Under the pieces are notes generated by a model. It ran no database searches and had not been told where the DNA came from. It worked only from the letters and a program-made list of their open reading frames with translations. A stretch of 20,060 bases of DNA from a virus: IMG/VR virus record IMGVR_UViG_3300024999_000484, positions 1 to 20,060 of that record. One strand, written 5' to 3'. Each line of letters starts with the position of its first letter. Positions within the stretch are counted from its first letter, which is position 1. The position numbers were made by a program, and so were the translations under genes. Positions 1 to 7,491 of this stretch are shown piece after piece.

Positions 1-952
1 CTCTTTCATTATTGATTTCAATCTTTTCACCATATTTTTTATTTACATCAAATGTTTTATTATTAGGTGTCCATAAAGAATAATATGGACATAAATGTTT
101 TAGGTTTTTATCTGCCAATGGAGTATTATTTGAAAAATCACACCAATAACATAAAGGAGTTGGTTTTGGAATATATTCGTTTTTTTCTAGACACTCTTCA
201 AGTTTAGCGAATAATTTATCTAGTTTTTTTACTCCTCTATTATAATATCCTTTTGTACATGCTTTTTGTTTTGCTCCTATGAAGATAAAGTCATAAATAA
301 ATTCAATTGGTAATTTATCATATAATTTTTCACATGCCATTGCGTATATAAACATTTGTAAAGGTGTTACTACTTTATTATCTGGGTATATTGCTTTAGA
401 TGTTTTATAGTCAACTACTCTTAAATCTCCATTTTCGTTAATATCAATCCTATCAATGAATCCGCGAATAGTATATTTATTTTTATATGTAAAACTAAAT
501 CCTTTCTCTACTGCTAATACACTCCAACCATTTTCTAACGGTATAGTTTTTAAATGATCTAAATATAGGTTTATTTTTTCATCATATGTCATTCCTGATT
601 TATTGCATATTTCGGAATAAGTATCAAAGTATTTTTTCTTTATGTCTTTAATTCCAAGTATATCTTCAATTTCGTTTTCTACCTCTATGCCATTTAGAAT
701 TTCTATCTTATGTATCTCTAATCCATTTTCAATAATTTGTTGAATGTATCCAAAGTCAGGCTCTTCATCATCAATTAAATATTGTCCCCATTTTTCCTTT
801 CCCATATGACCTAAAGTACCAAGTTCTAATGCTAGAGCAGATTTATCAGAATGATGCTCATCAATGTATTTTAATTTATATCTGTAAGCACACTGGTCGA
901 ATAAATCTAATCTACTATAACTAAATTTTGAATCACTTACGAAATATTGCAT
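1..952 (-). CDS. Fe-S RecB/Cas4-type PD-(D/E)XK nuclease, 3' end outside window
   Basis: This gene encodes a PD-(D/E)XK exonuclease-like protein of the RecB/AddB/Cas4 superfamily; 317 codons are visible and the frame is open at the left edge. Motifs in order: N-terminal SYSRLDLFDQC (Cys21), the motif LGTLGHMG (His49), GFIDRID (Asp167), VVDYKTSK (Asp181, Lys183) and a QxxxY-like LQMFIYAM (Gln199). Then come Cys268, Cys271 and Cys288, which with Cys21 form the four-cysteine set of Fe-S-clamped nucleases. The ATG at 952 follows GGGGAGGAAG and lies 16 nt inside the upstream primase gene, so the two are translationally coupled. Inferred role: processing of DNA ends during phage replication or recombination. 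The family is clear; the exact polarity and partner are not. Confidence 0.88.
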   Translation of the reverse strand, partial: MQYFVSDSKFSYSRLDLFDQCAYRYKLKYIDEHHSDKSALALELGTLGHMGKEKWGQYLIDDEEPDFGYIQQIIENGLEIHKIEILNGIEVENEIEDILGIKDIKKKYFDTYSEICNKSGMTYDEKINLYLDHLKTIPLENGWSVLAVEKGFSFTYKNKYTIRGFIDRIDINENGDLRVVDYKTSKAIYPDNKVVTPLQMFIYAMACEKLYDKLPIEFIYDFIFIGAKQKACTKGYYNRGVKKLDKLFAKLEECLEKNEYIPKPTPLCYWCDFSNNTPLADKNLKHLCPYYSLWTPNNKTFDVNKKYGEKIEINNER

Positions 953-2067
953 GGTTGAACTTCCTCCCCATTTTTTGTTTTTATTTCATATTTATGTTTC
1001 ATTAAAACCTCTAAAATTTCTTTTCCTTTGTCACATGGACTATCTTTGTGATCAAGTAAATTTGCATCATCCCATAATATATATACTTGACAATATGGTG
1101 TAAATGGCATTGCTATTTTAAGGAGTTTTTCTGCAAATTTATAAGCTTCATTACTATTAGTGTCCTTAAATTGCTTATCAAATCCAATAAATATTTCTTT
1201 AGGTTGAAGAGATAATATCATACTCCTTTGTTGTGGAGAGATTGACATACCGCATACAGCAATAGAAAAATTATTTTCACCATAAAAATCTTCGCATTTA
1301 AGGCAACTTTTTTCTCCTTCAAATATTATTACCTTTTTAATCTTTTTAATCGTTTCTTGAGTATGGTTTAGTCCATATAGATTTAAAGCTAATGGATGAC
1401 TATATTGTTGTTTTTCAACTATTAGGGGCATATATTTCTTTTTAGCTAATATATCATCTTCTCTTAGTGCTCTGCCTCTAATACCAACTAAATTGCTATT
1501 AATATCATAATGAGGAATCACAATTTTATCATCTTTAATGTAATATTTAATTCCGTACTTTTCCATTGTTTTAATTGATATACCTTCATCGATCCATGTT
1601 TGATGATAGATTCCTTGAAATACATCAAGTACAGTATCATTTACCACAGATAAACTTACTATTGGCTTTAAAACTCTTTTGTATTTTTTTATCCAATCCC
1701 AATCGTCTATAATATAATCCTTATCAAGCTTAGAGAATATTGAAGACATATGGATATTCTTATTAGTAAGTGCAGCAACATATTTGATACATTCGTAAAA
1801 ACTAAGTTTAATATTTCGGTTTAGTTTAGAACGTCTTACTAATTCATAAACGTCAAAAGTATCACTACATGCGGTATAACAATGAAATGTCTTACTATCT
1901 TTAAAATAATGTAATTTATATGATCCTCCACTACTGTTGTGACAAACAGTTTGAAATAATAAATTGTTGTCTTTGTCTCTATGTGAATCTTCACTACCTA
2001 AGTCTTTAAGAAGCATTATTATATCTTGTTCATCTAATTCTTGTTTAATTCTTTCTTTATCAAGCAT
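937..2067 (-). CDS. DNA primase, CHC2-like zinc finger plus TOPRIM
   Basis: Primase that would lay RNA primers for phage DNA synthesis. With the longest possible start (GTG 2076) numbered 1, Cys45-His46 and FHCYTAC (Cys66, Cys70) form the CHC2-type zinc site. The second half holds a TOPRIM domain: IIFEGEKS (Glu253/Glu255) and FIGFDKQF (Asp300). About 376 residues, a usual size for a phage primase without a helicase domain. I place the start at the ATG at 2067 because AGGGG lies about 10 nt upstream; the GTG at 2074-2076 almost touches that RBS. It sits 13 nt after the helicase gene and overlaps the nuclease gene. The zinc motif is VCHN rather than the usual CPFH, a divergent form. Confidence 0.85.
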   Translation of the reverse strand: MLDKERIKQELDEQDIIMLLKDLGSEDSHRDKDNNLLFQTVCHNSSGGSYKLHYFKDSKTFHCYTACSDTFDVYELVRRSKLNRNIKLSFYECIKYVAALTNKNIHMSSIFSKLDKDYIIDDWDWIKKYKRVLKPIVSLSVVNDTVLDVFQGIYHQTWIDEGISIKTMEKYGIKYYIKDDKIVIPHYDINSNLVGIRGRALREDDILAKKKYMPLIVEKQQYSHPLALNLYGLNHTQETIKKIKKVIIFEGEKSCLKCEDFYGENNFSIAVCGMSISPQQRSMILSLQPKEIFIGFDKQFKDTNSNEAYKFAEKLLKIAMPFTPYCQVYILWDDANLLDHKDSPCDKGKEILEVLMKHKYEIKTKNGEEVQPCNIS

Positions 2068-2080
2068 TTTATTCACACCC

Positions 2081-3679
2081 CTAAAAACTAAAGAGTGCTT
2101 TAGTTGAATTCTCTTCGTCTTCCTTATCTATTACTAACTCTTTCTCATCAACTGAATGTTCATCAAGTATAGCATCAATCATTTCAATTTTTGTAGATTC
2201 AACAGGAATAACCTCGTATTTATTATTTGTAAGGAATAATTCCGTCAATCGCATATTGCCAAGATTAACATACAACCATAACTTCACTCTTGAAAGTTTG
2301 CCACGCCTTACTTTATAAATATGGTAAACCATATTGGGCACAGGATATATTCCTTTTGATAGTATGGGTTTTAATGAATCTAAATCTGATGCAGTAGGCT
2401 CCAATGCTACGACTCCTAAATCTATCTTGTCGGCGATGGCTTTAGCTCCACGAAGTACATTTTGGTCAGCATCTTTTACATTCTTGTATTCACCAGTTGT
2501 TTGGGTTGAACTATCAATATGAACATTAAATTTATTACACATTGCTTTTAATCTGTCTGAGAACATTAATAATATTTGATCTTCTCTTAATTTCATACCT
2601 TTAGATATGTTAGCAATTTCAGCCATAAGTTTCATGGATGTATGTAGATAGTCAAATAATATATATTGTACTTTATTCTCAATTTGATATCTTCTGATAA
2701 CTGTTTCGATGTCTTCAATGTTAAAATCAGACATATATTCAATCCACAATGGAGATTGTTCAATAAATTCTATTGCTTGATTTACTCTTTCTTCTTCATC
2801 TTCTTTATATTTACCATCTAATATTTTATCCTCTTCAACTCCACTAGTATAGGCCACAAGCATTGTTTGTACTTCTTCAATTTCTAATTCCGTTGTAATA
2901 TATAGAGTAGGTTCTGATATGCCTCTATACATCCATTTCTTTTCTTTTAAATCCCATATGTAAGGTACAGCATAACTACAGGCATCTCCGGCTGCTAAAC
3001 GACTTTTCCCCAAACCAGTTGGTGCTGATCTTAGATAAAACTTTTTTAATCTTGCTCCTCTTGCGATAGTATTCATTATATTACTTGCCATTGGAATACC
3101 CATGTCAGGTGCTTCTTTGCATTTTTCTTTTAGCTGATATAACCCTTCTCCTGCTTTTTGACCTTGATTGCTTATGTTCATTAAATGCTTATTTTTAATA
3201 TCTATAACTTTTTTTTCAATTATGTTAAAAATATCTTGAACAGACAAATTGTCAAATTTTGCTTGCATTTTTTCTTGTTCTCTTGGCTCAACAATTGCTT
3301 CATTGTAAATTTCATCAATATCAATTCCTTGTTCAATAAAAGTTCTTAGCAAACTGAATTTCTTCATTCTTTCATAAGAATAATCAAAATTATTAAGATT
3401 GCTATTGTCTTTGCACTCGATAATATAATCCATTCCATTATTCTCGTTAAATATTTTATACTGTAATTCATATGGAGATAAATAATTGTCAATTGCTATG
3501 TAATCAATACTTTTTACGCCTTGTAAATATAAGTTGTGTATTGAAGCAAAAATCATCTTATGAAATATTTCTTCAAAATCATCTCTATCAACAGTGTATC
3601 TACTATCACTTAATAGTTCAGGATTTTGTAATAAACAACCTAGTATTTGAAGGTAGCTTCGCTTACATGATAGACTCAG
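2081..3679 (-). CDS. DnaB-type replicative helicase, probable CUG start
   Basis: Hexameric replicative helicase of the DnaB/RecA-fold family. Numbered from GTG 3688, the N-terminal ~100 residues resemble the DnaB N domain. The ATPase core has Walker A APTGLGKS (222-229), a glutamate in TTELE after it (266-269), Walker B ILFDY (343-347), the STQTTGE sensor region (394-400) and LRGAKAIADKID (412-423). The gene follows the zinc-finger gene directly. GTG 3688 would overlap the upstream TGA as GTGA but has no RBS in front of it. By contrast GAGGTG (within 3686-3691) lies 8 nt before an in-frame CTG at 3679, and no ATG or TTG follows for more than 40 codons. I therefore favour CTG; GTG coupling is the alternative. 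Family assignment is firm, the start is not. Confidence 0.85.
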   Translation of the reverse strand: MSLSCKRSYLQILGCLLQNPELLSDSRYTVDRDDFEEIFHKMIFASIHNLYLQGVKSIDYIAIDNYLSPYELQYKIFNENNGMDYIIECKDNSNLNNFDYSYERMKKFSLLRTFIEQGIDIDEIYNEAIVEPREQEKMQAKFDNLSVQDIFNIIEKKVIDIKNKHLMNISNQGQKAGEGLYQLKEKCKEAPDMGIPMASNIMNTIARGARLKKFYLRSAPTGLGKSRLAAGDACSYAVPYIWDLKEKKWMYRGISEPTLYITTELEIEEVQTMLVAYTSGVEEDKILDGKYKEDEEERVNQAIEFIEQSPLWIEYMSDFNIEDIETVIRRYQIENKVQYILFDYLHTSMKLMAEIANISKGMKLREDQILLMFSDRLKAMCNKFNVHIDSSTQTTGEYKNVKDADQNVLRGAKAIADKIDLGVVALEPTASDLDSLKPILSKGIYPVPNMVYHIYKVRRGKLSRVKLWLYVNLGNMRLTELFLTNNKYEVIPVESTKIEMIDAILDEHSVDEKELVIDKEDEENSTKALFSF

Positions 3680-3684
3680 TGTGT

Positions 3685-4272
3685 TCACCTCAAATCGTCA
3701 ATATTAATTAGTTTAATGTTGTTTTCATTTTGTTTCCTTATTTTAACTACTTTAGGAGTAACTGCTTCAGTCATATCAAATGTATTTACTTGTTTAATAA
3801 TTTCTTTTTTCCTCTGTTCGTACTCTTGAGCTTCAGCATATGTATAAGGTATAATTCCTACGCAGTCCGATACAATGGGATTATTTTGCAATTCATAAAA
3901 ATACTTTAATGTAGTCAACATACCATTGTAACTAAATTTATAAGTAATATAATAATCTTTTAGTAATTTATATGTTTTAACATTAAGTTTTGGTATTTTT
4001 AGTAATTTTTTTAGATAATCAAATAGCACATCTTTTGCCAATATTTCTTCATCTGAAATTTCTGCTTCAGGTTGAATAGAAGTTTCTTTTTGTAGTTTAT
4101 CTTTCACTTTTTCAATTTTTTGTTTTTGTTTACTCTCTTCTATTTTAGTGGTTTGTCTTGACATACTACTAAAACAATCAACATGGTAATATTTCTTTTT
4201 ATATTCAAATGCATCTTCTTTATTAACCGTAGTTTTACACAAAGGACATACGCATGGTCTTCCTCTTCCCAT
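3685..4272 (-). CDS. Zinc-finger protein of the replication operon, function unknown
   Basis: A 195-residue protein with an N-terminal zinc site, Cys9-x2-Cys12 and His30-x2-Cys33 (CPLC ... YYHVDC), then a charged linker rich in Lys, Glu and Gln (about 40-70). A helical C-terminal half follows (LKYFYELQNNPIV, then VGIIPYTYAEAQEYEQ). The ATG follows GGAG with 8 nt spacing. It lies between the Sak4-like ATPase and the helicase, and its stop codon overlaps the helicase RBS. The position is that of a helicase loader or adaptor in many phage replication operons, but I see no motif that proves this. Function is inferred from context only. Confidence 0.75.
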   Translation of the reverse strand: MGRGRPCVCPLCKTTVNKEDAFEYKKKYYHVDCFSSMSRQTTKIEESKQKQKIEKVKDKLQKETSIQPEAEISDEEILAKDVLFDYLKKLLKIPKLNVKTYKLLKDYYITYKFSYNGMLTTLKYFYELQNNPIVSDCVGIIPYTYAEAQEYEQRKKEIIKQVNTFDMTEAVTPKVVKIRKQNENNIKLINIDDLR

Positions 4273-4296
4273 TGAATCAACTCCAATACATTATAA

Positions 4297-4326
4297 GTAG
4301 ACAGGCATAAATTAACACCTGCCTAC
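4297..4326 (-). other. Intergenic RNA hairpin upstream of zinc-finger gene
   Basis: In the minus-strand transcript GTAGGCAGGT pairs with GCCTGTCTAC around a loop of about 10 nt; the two non-Watson-Crick pairs are G-U wobbles in that strand. It lies between the ATPase stop and the next RBS. No U-run follows, so it is not a standard intrinsic terminator; mRNA processing or stabilisation is possible. Confidence 0.6.
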
Positions 4327-4340
4327 TCACAATACTTATA

Positions 4341-5321
4341 TTATATTGACAATTCTTTTGCTCTATCTACTAGATCATCATAAATAACAGACATTACTTC
4401 TACTTGCAATTTAGTACACTCACTCACTTTTTTGCCTTTACCAAGATATTTTTCTACTATCTCCACAAGTTGCGTCACATTATCAGAGTTGATAAACTTT
4501 TCACCTATAGTACCGATATTGGTCATTAATTGATCATAATCAAGAACTTCTGATTCAAAAGTTGTTTTTTGTTCTTGAAAAGAAACTGCTTTAACGCCTT
4601 CAGCCTCTTCTTGTCTTTGAATCGCTTGAACAATAGCATCTTCTAAATTCTCTGCCGTAAATTCTTTGATGTATGTATCAATATAATCAAATCTACTTCT
4701 GGCAAAATACGTATCAGTTTGAGCGAGATATCCAGATGATTTAATTACTTTTTTATCCTCATCTACGCCATTTGACTCTAGGTATACAACAATATCACAG
4801 TTGTCAATGATTGGTTCTAATGCTCTTTTATCACCTTTTGGAAGAGTTAAGCCATTTTTATTTTCTGTTTTGTGTGCAATGAAGATAACAGTATATCCTG
4901 CACCTGTCAATTGATTAATCTCTGTCCAATATTCGGTTTCATATTCTTTCCATAAGCCAAATCCTTCATTTCCATCTTTTAGTCTTGAAACACCGTACAC
5001 GCTATTAATATACTTTTGACAATATTTAGCTGATGCTTCAACTTCATCAAAAATAATAGTAGAATACAACTCTCTGGCTTTTCCCACAGATCCAATACTT
5101 GTTAATTGTTTATTCCATTTCTTGAAATCTGCCCATGAATTAATTGGGACATGTGGCACTCCTGAAATTGCATTTAGTCCTTTTTCAAATGGAAGATATA
5201 ATGGTTTTTTCATTCTTGTTGCTTGTAACGTCTTGCCTAAATTGTTCCCGCCATAAACCATAATTGTTTTTCCTTCTAAACCTTTTGCAACAACAGACAC
5301 TTGTGGGTTAAAAATATCCAA
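4341..5321 (-). CDS. Sak4/AAA_24-like RecA-fold ATPase
   Basis: 326-residue P-loop ATPase with Walker A GGNNLGKT (24-31), Walker B STIIFDEVE (Asp92, Glu93) and a sensor strand VIFIAHKTE (His150). The short RecA-like core and its place beside an ssDNA-binding protein match phage Sak4-type recombination ATPases, which work with an SSB in single-strand annealing. The C-terminal ~90 residues are charged and helical. It starts at TTG 5321, with AAAGGGGAT seven to eight nt upstream and no better start near it. A strong hairpin lies just upstream. The alternative is a general AAA_24 nucleotide-binding protein; I consider the ATPase call safe and the recombination role likely. Confidence 0.82.
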   Translation of the reverse strand: MDIFNPQVSVVAKGLEGKTIMVYGGNNLGKTLQATRMKKPLYLPFEKGLNAISGVPHVPINSWADFKKWNKQLTSIGSVGKARELYSTIIFDEVEASAKYCQKYINSVYGVSRLKDGNEGFGLWKEYETEYWTEINQLTGAGYTVIFIAHKTENKNGLTLPKGDKRALEPIIDNCDIVVYLESNGVDEDKKVIKSSGYLAQTDTYFARSRFDYIDTYIKEFTAENLEDAIVQAIQRQEEAEGVKAVSFQEQKTTFESEVLDYDQLMTNIGTIGEKFINSDNVTQLVEIVEKYLGKGKKVSECTKLQVEVMSVIYDDLVDRAKELSI

Positions 5322-5345
5322 TATAATAATCCCCTTTCAATTTGG

Positions 5346-5372
5346 AGGATAGGTGGTGTATTCACCTATCCT
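5346..5372 (-). other. Intergenic RNA hairpin upstream of ATPase gene
   Basis: A perfect 10-bp inverted repeat: AGGATAGGTG and CACCTATCCT (minus strand) around a 7-nt loop, 25 nt upstream of the ATPase start and 39 nt after the ssDNA-binding gene stop. The minus transcript continues CCAAATTG, with no U-run, so termination is unlikely. It may define an mRNA end or set the ratio of the two products. Confidence 0.65.
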
Positions 5373-5411
5373 TATTATCTTATTCACTAATTAGTTTTAA
5401 TTATACAATTC

Positions 5412-6323
5412 TTAAAACGGTAGGTCTTTTCCACTTTTAGGTGTAGAAGATGTAGTTTTACCTTTTCCACTTGTAGTATTAGATTTTTTATTTTTTAATT
5501 CTTCAAGATGCTCTGCTCTTACTGTCATTGCATTTTTAATGGTTTCCATGTTGAATAGTAAAGGACTATCTTCAACATATGGCTCTGTGCCACCAGTGAA
5601 CACCATTTCTCTTGTTGTGATGGTTGTTGTAGTTTCTTTTGGTTTTCCGATTGCAACGGCAGTTATTTTTTTGGTAGTAAACACTGTATTAATCAAATCA
5701 CCATAAATTTTAATTGTTTGACCTGCTTCATACATAGAGTCTACGGCATCAATATATTCTTTATCCGCTACAATAAACTCCATAGGAACTACTTTTCCAT
5801 CATAAATAGGAACCAATCCACTGATTATTTTTCTTCCTGTTAAATCGCCAGTTTTTTTATCTATCTCGTCATTAATTTTATGTATGAATACTTCCACTTC
5901 AAACTCTGCTTTTGGTTCATACTCTTCTCCAGGTTTTAATCTATTAACAAAATTTGTATTGATTTTAATAGGAGACTTCAATTCGCCAGCAGGATTATAG
6001 TAATCATTTACTACAAGTTTTGCCCCAGTAATTCTTACTTTATCAGCTTCCTCCTTGCCAACCTTTGCAATGGATTTATATTCATCCATTATTGTTGTCA
6101 ATCCTTTGAATACCGAATTATCATTTCCATCTTTTTTCAATTTATAAGCGAAAACATCAACTGTATGAATTGAATTTTCCTCTGTTTGAATAACAACTTC
6201 TCCAGTAATCGCTTCTTTACCTTGTACTTGTTTTACTTCGATATTAATTTCTGATACTGTTCCTTCAATTGTTACTTTGTTCTCAGCTTCTCTAAGTAGT
6301 GTATTTGCATTGTTTTCAGTCAT
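5412..6323 (-). CDS. Single-stranded DNA-binding protein with SSB-like acidic tip
   Basis: 303-residue protein, mostly beta-rich, with what looks like OB-fold sequence in the first ~220 residues (VTIEGTVSEINIEV, then KIISGLVPIYDGKVVP and AGQTIKIYGDLIN). A low-complexity Lys/Ser/Thr linker and a terminal GKDLPF follow. The last four residues DLPF resemble the DDIPF tip by which bacterial SSB recruits replication partners. It is the first large gene of the replication operon and precedes a Sak4-like ATPase, the usual partner of an SSB. The ATG at 6323 has AGAAGGA 8 nt upstream, but this RBS lies inside a 13-bp stem (see 6333-6398). The ssDNA-binding role is inferred from tail and context; the sequence is too diverged for a named family. 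Confidence 0.72.
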   Translation of the reverse strand: MTENNANTLLREAENKVTIEGTVSEINIEVKQVQGKEAITGEVVIQTEENSIHTVDVFAYKLKKDGNDNSVFKGLTTIMDEYKSIAKVGKEEADKVRITGAKLVVNDYYNPAGELKSPIKINTNFVNRLKPGEEYEPKAEFEVEVFIHKINDEIDKKTGDLTGRKIISGLVPIYDGKVVPMEFIVADKEYIDAVDSMYEAGQTIKIYGDLINTVFTTKKITAVAIGKPKETTTTITTREMVFTGGTEPYVEDSPLLFNMETIKNAMTVRAEHLEELKNKKSNTTSGKGKTTSSTPKSGKDLPF

Positions 6324-6332
6324 TGTTTAATT

Positions 6333-6398
6333 CCTTCTTTCAATAATTTTATTTTATTACTTAATGCACATGATCTCTTAAAATATATTGAAAGAAGG
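6333..6398 (-). promoter_or_regulatory. RBS-sequestering stem in the ssDNA-binding protein leader
   Basis: A perfect 13-bp inverted repeat. In the minus transcript CCTTCTTTCAATA (6398-6386) pairs with TATTGAAAGAAGG (6345-6333) across a 40-nt AT-rich loop. The 3' arm holds the RBS of the gene starting at 6323, so the folded mRNA should be poorly translated. The 5' arm is made of the last codons of the leader ORF 6378-6449. Confidence 0.75.
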
Positions 6399-6449
6399 TG
6401 GCGGTTTACAAATTTTTATCGGAACTCTACGCTTGCCTTTATTCTTCAA
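6378..6449 (-). CDS. Putative 23-residue regulatory leader peptide
   Basis: Short ORF, TTG start at 6449 with AAAGGA exactly 8 nt upstream, ending TAA at 6378. The product is strongly basic (MKNKGKRRVPIKICK), then Pro-Pro-Pro at 16-18, then SFNIF. It lies about 43 nt downstream of the inferred transcription start of promoter 6499-6527. Codon 18 onward forms the anti-RBS arm of the 13-bp stem. A ribosome paused at the polyproline run would cover that arm and free the downstream RBS. Evidence is arrangement only; a second TTG at 6452 would add one residue. Confidence 0.6.
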   Translation of the reverse strand: MKNKGKRRVPIKICKPPPSFNIF

Positions 6450-6558
6450 CAAACCAATCCTTTCTCTAAAATATTATTTATTTTTAACCTACTTAATAAT
6501 TATACCACACAACTAAAGCCATGTCAAACATTTTATTTCTAACTTCTAACAAACCAAT
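6448..6558. repeat. 11-bp direct repeat flanking the replication promoter
   Basis: AACAAACCAAT occurs at 6448-6458 and again at 6548-6558, exactly 100 bp apart, with similar flanks (CTTC before one, CTTCT before the other). One copy is upstream of the promoter at 6499-6527, the other just upstream of the leader-peptide start codon. It could be a pair of regulator sites or a remnant of local duplication. Confidence 0.45.
6499..6527 (-). promoter_or_regulatory. Sigma-A-type promoter of the replication operon
   Basis: Minus strand: TTGACA (6527-6522), 17-nt spacer, TATAAT (6504-6499), with TG one base before the -10 (extended -10). Both hexamers are perfect consensus. Transcription should start near 6492 and read the leader ORF and then the replication genes. 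Confidence 0.88.
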
Positions 6559-6584
6559 TAAAATTCCACATTCAATTTATTTTC

Positions 6585-7292
6585 TTAATGAAATCCATTT
6601 TTCCTAAGAGCATCATTAAGTTGTTTCAAGAAGTTAGCCGGATCATCATTCGCATCAACAGTAATATTAATTGTGATATTATTTACTACATTCTTTTCAT
6701 TATCTGATTTATCATTCTCTACATCCTCAACCTTCTTAACCTCTTCAACCCAATCCCATTCTTCTGGTTCATTCTCCTCTAAAACATCACATACAACCCT
6801 CACACAACTATCCAATTGCTTAATTGCAACAATATCATAATCATCACCTTCGCTAGACAATTCCTCATCATAATCATTAATTGATACATGATATGAACTA
6901 TATCCTTGCTCAATATCTTCTTTATTGCAAAATACTTTATTACCTTCATTATCATCCAGTAAAGCACACAAATCCCCATCACGCATTTTAAATAACATTG
7001 AACTATTTAGATCAGATTTTTTCATTTTAATATTCCTACTTTCATTATTAATTTCTTGATTTTCTTCTATGTATGGTTCAAAATCTTCTGGCAAGAAATA
7101 ATCACCACTATTTGAATCTTTTATAAAATCTAAAACAATATAAGCAGGATAAATACTTGATACAAATAAATATGGTTGATTTATCCTTGTAGCATGTTGC
7201 CAATTAATACTGCTGTTTAAATCTCCATAACCACATACGCTTTTTGAATGAGGTATTACCTTCATTCCAACACTAATGAATTCTCTTTCCAC
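6585..7292 (-). CDS. Acidic phage protein of unknown function
   Basis: 235 residues in three visible parts. The first is an N-terminal beta-rich part with a VGMKVIPHSKSV motif and YFLPEDFEPYIEE (about 1-75). The middle unit begins MKKSDLNSSMLFKMRDGD and is followed by a very acidic stretch. The C-terminal part has ITINITVDAND and a short helical end. I do not recognise a named family. The annotated GTG at 7292 is 13 nt from its AGGAG; an in-frame ATA at 7301, right after the upstream gene's TAG, is the only other candidate. The strong promoter 6499-6527 lies downstream, so this gene belongs to the preceding transcription unit. Confidence 0.7.
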   Translation of the reverse strand: MEREFISVGMKVIPHSKSVCGYGDLNSSINWQHATRINQPYLFVSSIYPAYIVLDFIKDSNSGDYFLPEDFEPYIEENQEINNESRNIKMKKSDLNSSMLFKMRDGDLCALLDDNEGNKVFCNKEDIEQGYSSYHVSINDYDEELSSEGDDYDIVAIKQLDSCVRVVCDVLEENEPEEWDWVEEVKKVEDVENDKSDNEKNVVNNITINITVDANDDPANFLKQLNDALRKNGFH

Positions 7293-7301
7293 TTTTAATA
7301 T

Positions 7302-7478
7302 CTAACTCCTCTCCACCACAACAAACAAATCTTCACAATCTGTCTTATGCAACCAATATAGCTCATCACTATCCAAATTAACTTGAATACGATAATGCAA
7401 TGCAGTTTCTTCCATAATAACTCTATAAGTATCTTTCTTGAAGTAATTAAAGTCTTTAAGGAATCTTACTTTTCTTAT
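7302..7478 (-). CDS. Small unknown protein with probable AUA start
   Basis: 58-residue protein beginning, if AUA is read as Met, MRKVRFLKDFNYFKKDTYRV and ending LFVVVERS; no known family. A perfect anti-16S match, AAGGAGGTGAT, is followed 8 nt after GGAGG by ATA at 7478. No ATG, GTG or TTG is in frame between that RBS and residue 22. An upstream in-frame TTG (7505) lies before the RBS and inside the preceding gene, and the GTG overlaps the RBS itself. The gene overlaps neither neighbour from this start. The coding frame is likely; the start codon is the open point. Confidence 0.65.
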   Translation of the reverse strand: MRKVRFLKDFNYFKKDTYRVIMEETALHYRIQVNLDSDELYWLHKTDCEDLFVVVERS

Positions 7479-7491
7479 GATTATCACCTCC

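Noticed and set aside
2334-3711. Plus-strand open frames over the helicase gene
   Set aside because: Antisense to a clear DnaB-type gene, without RBS or recognisable sequence.
4297-4326. Intrinsic terminator between ATPase and zinc-finger genes
   Set aside because: Stem is good but no U-run follows, and the downstream replication genes have no promoter of their own that I can find.
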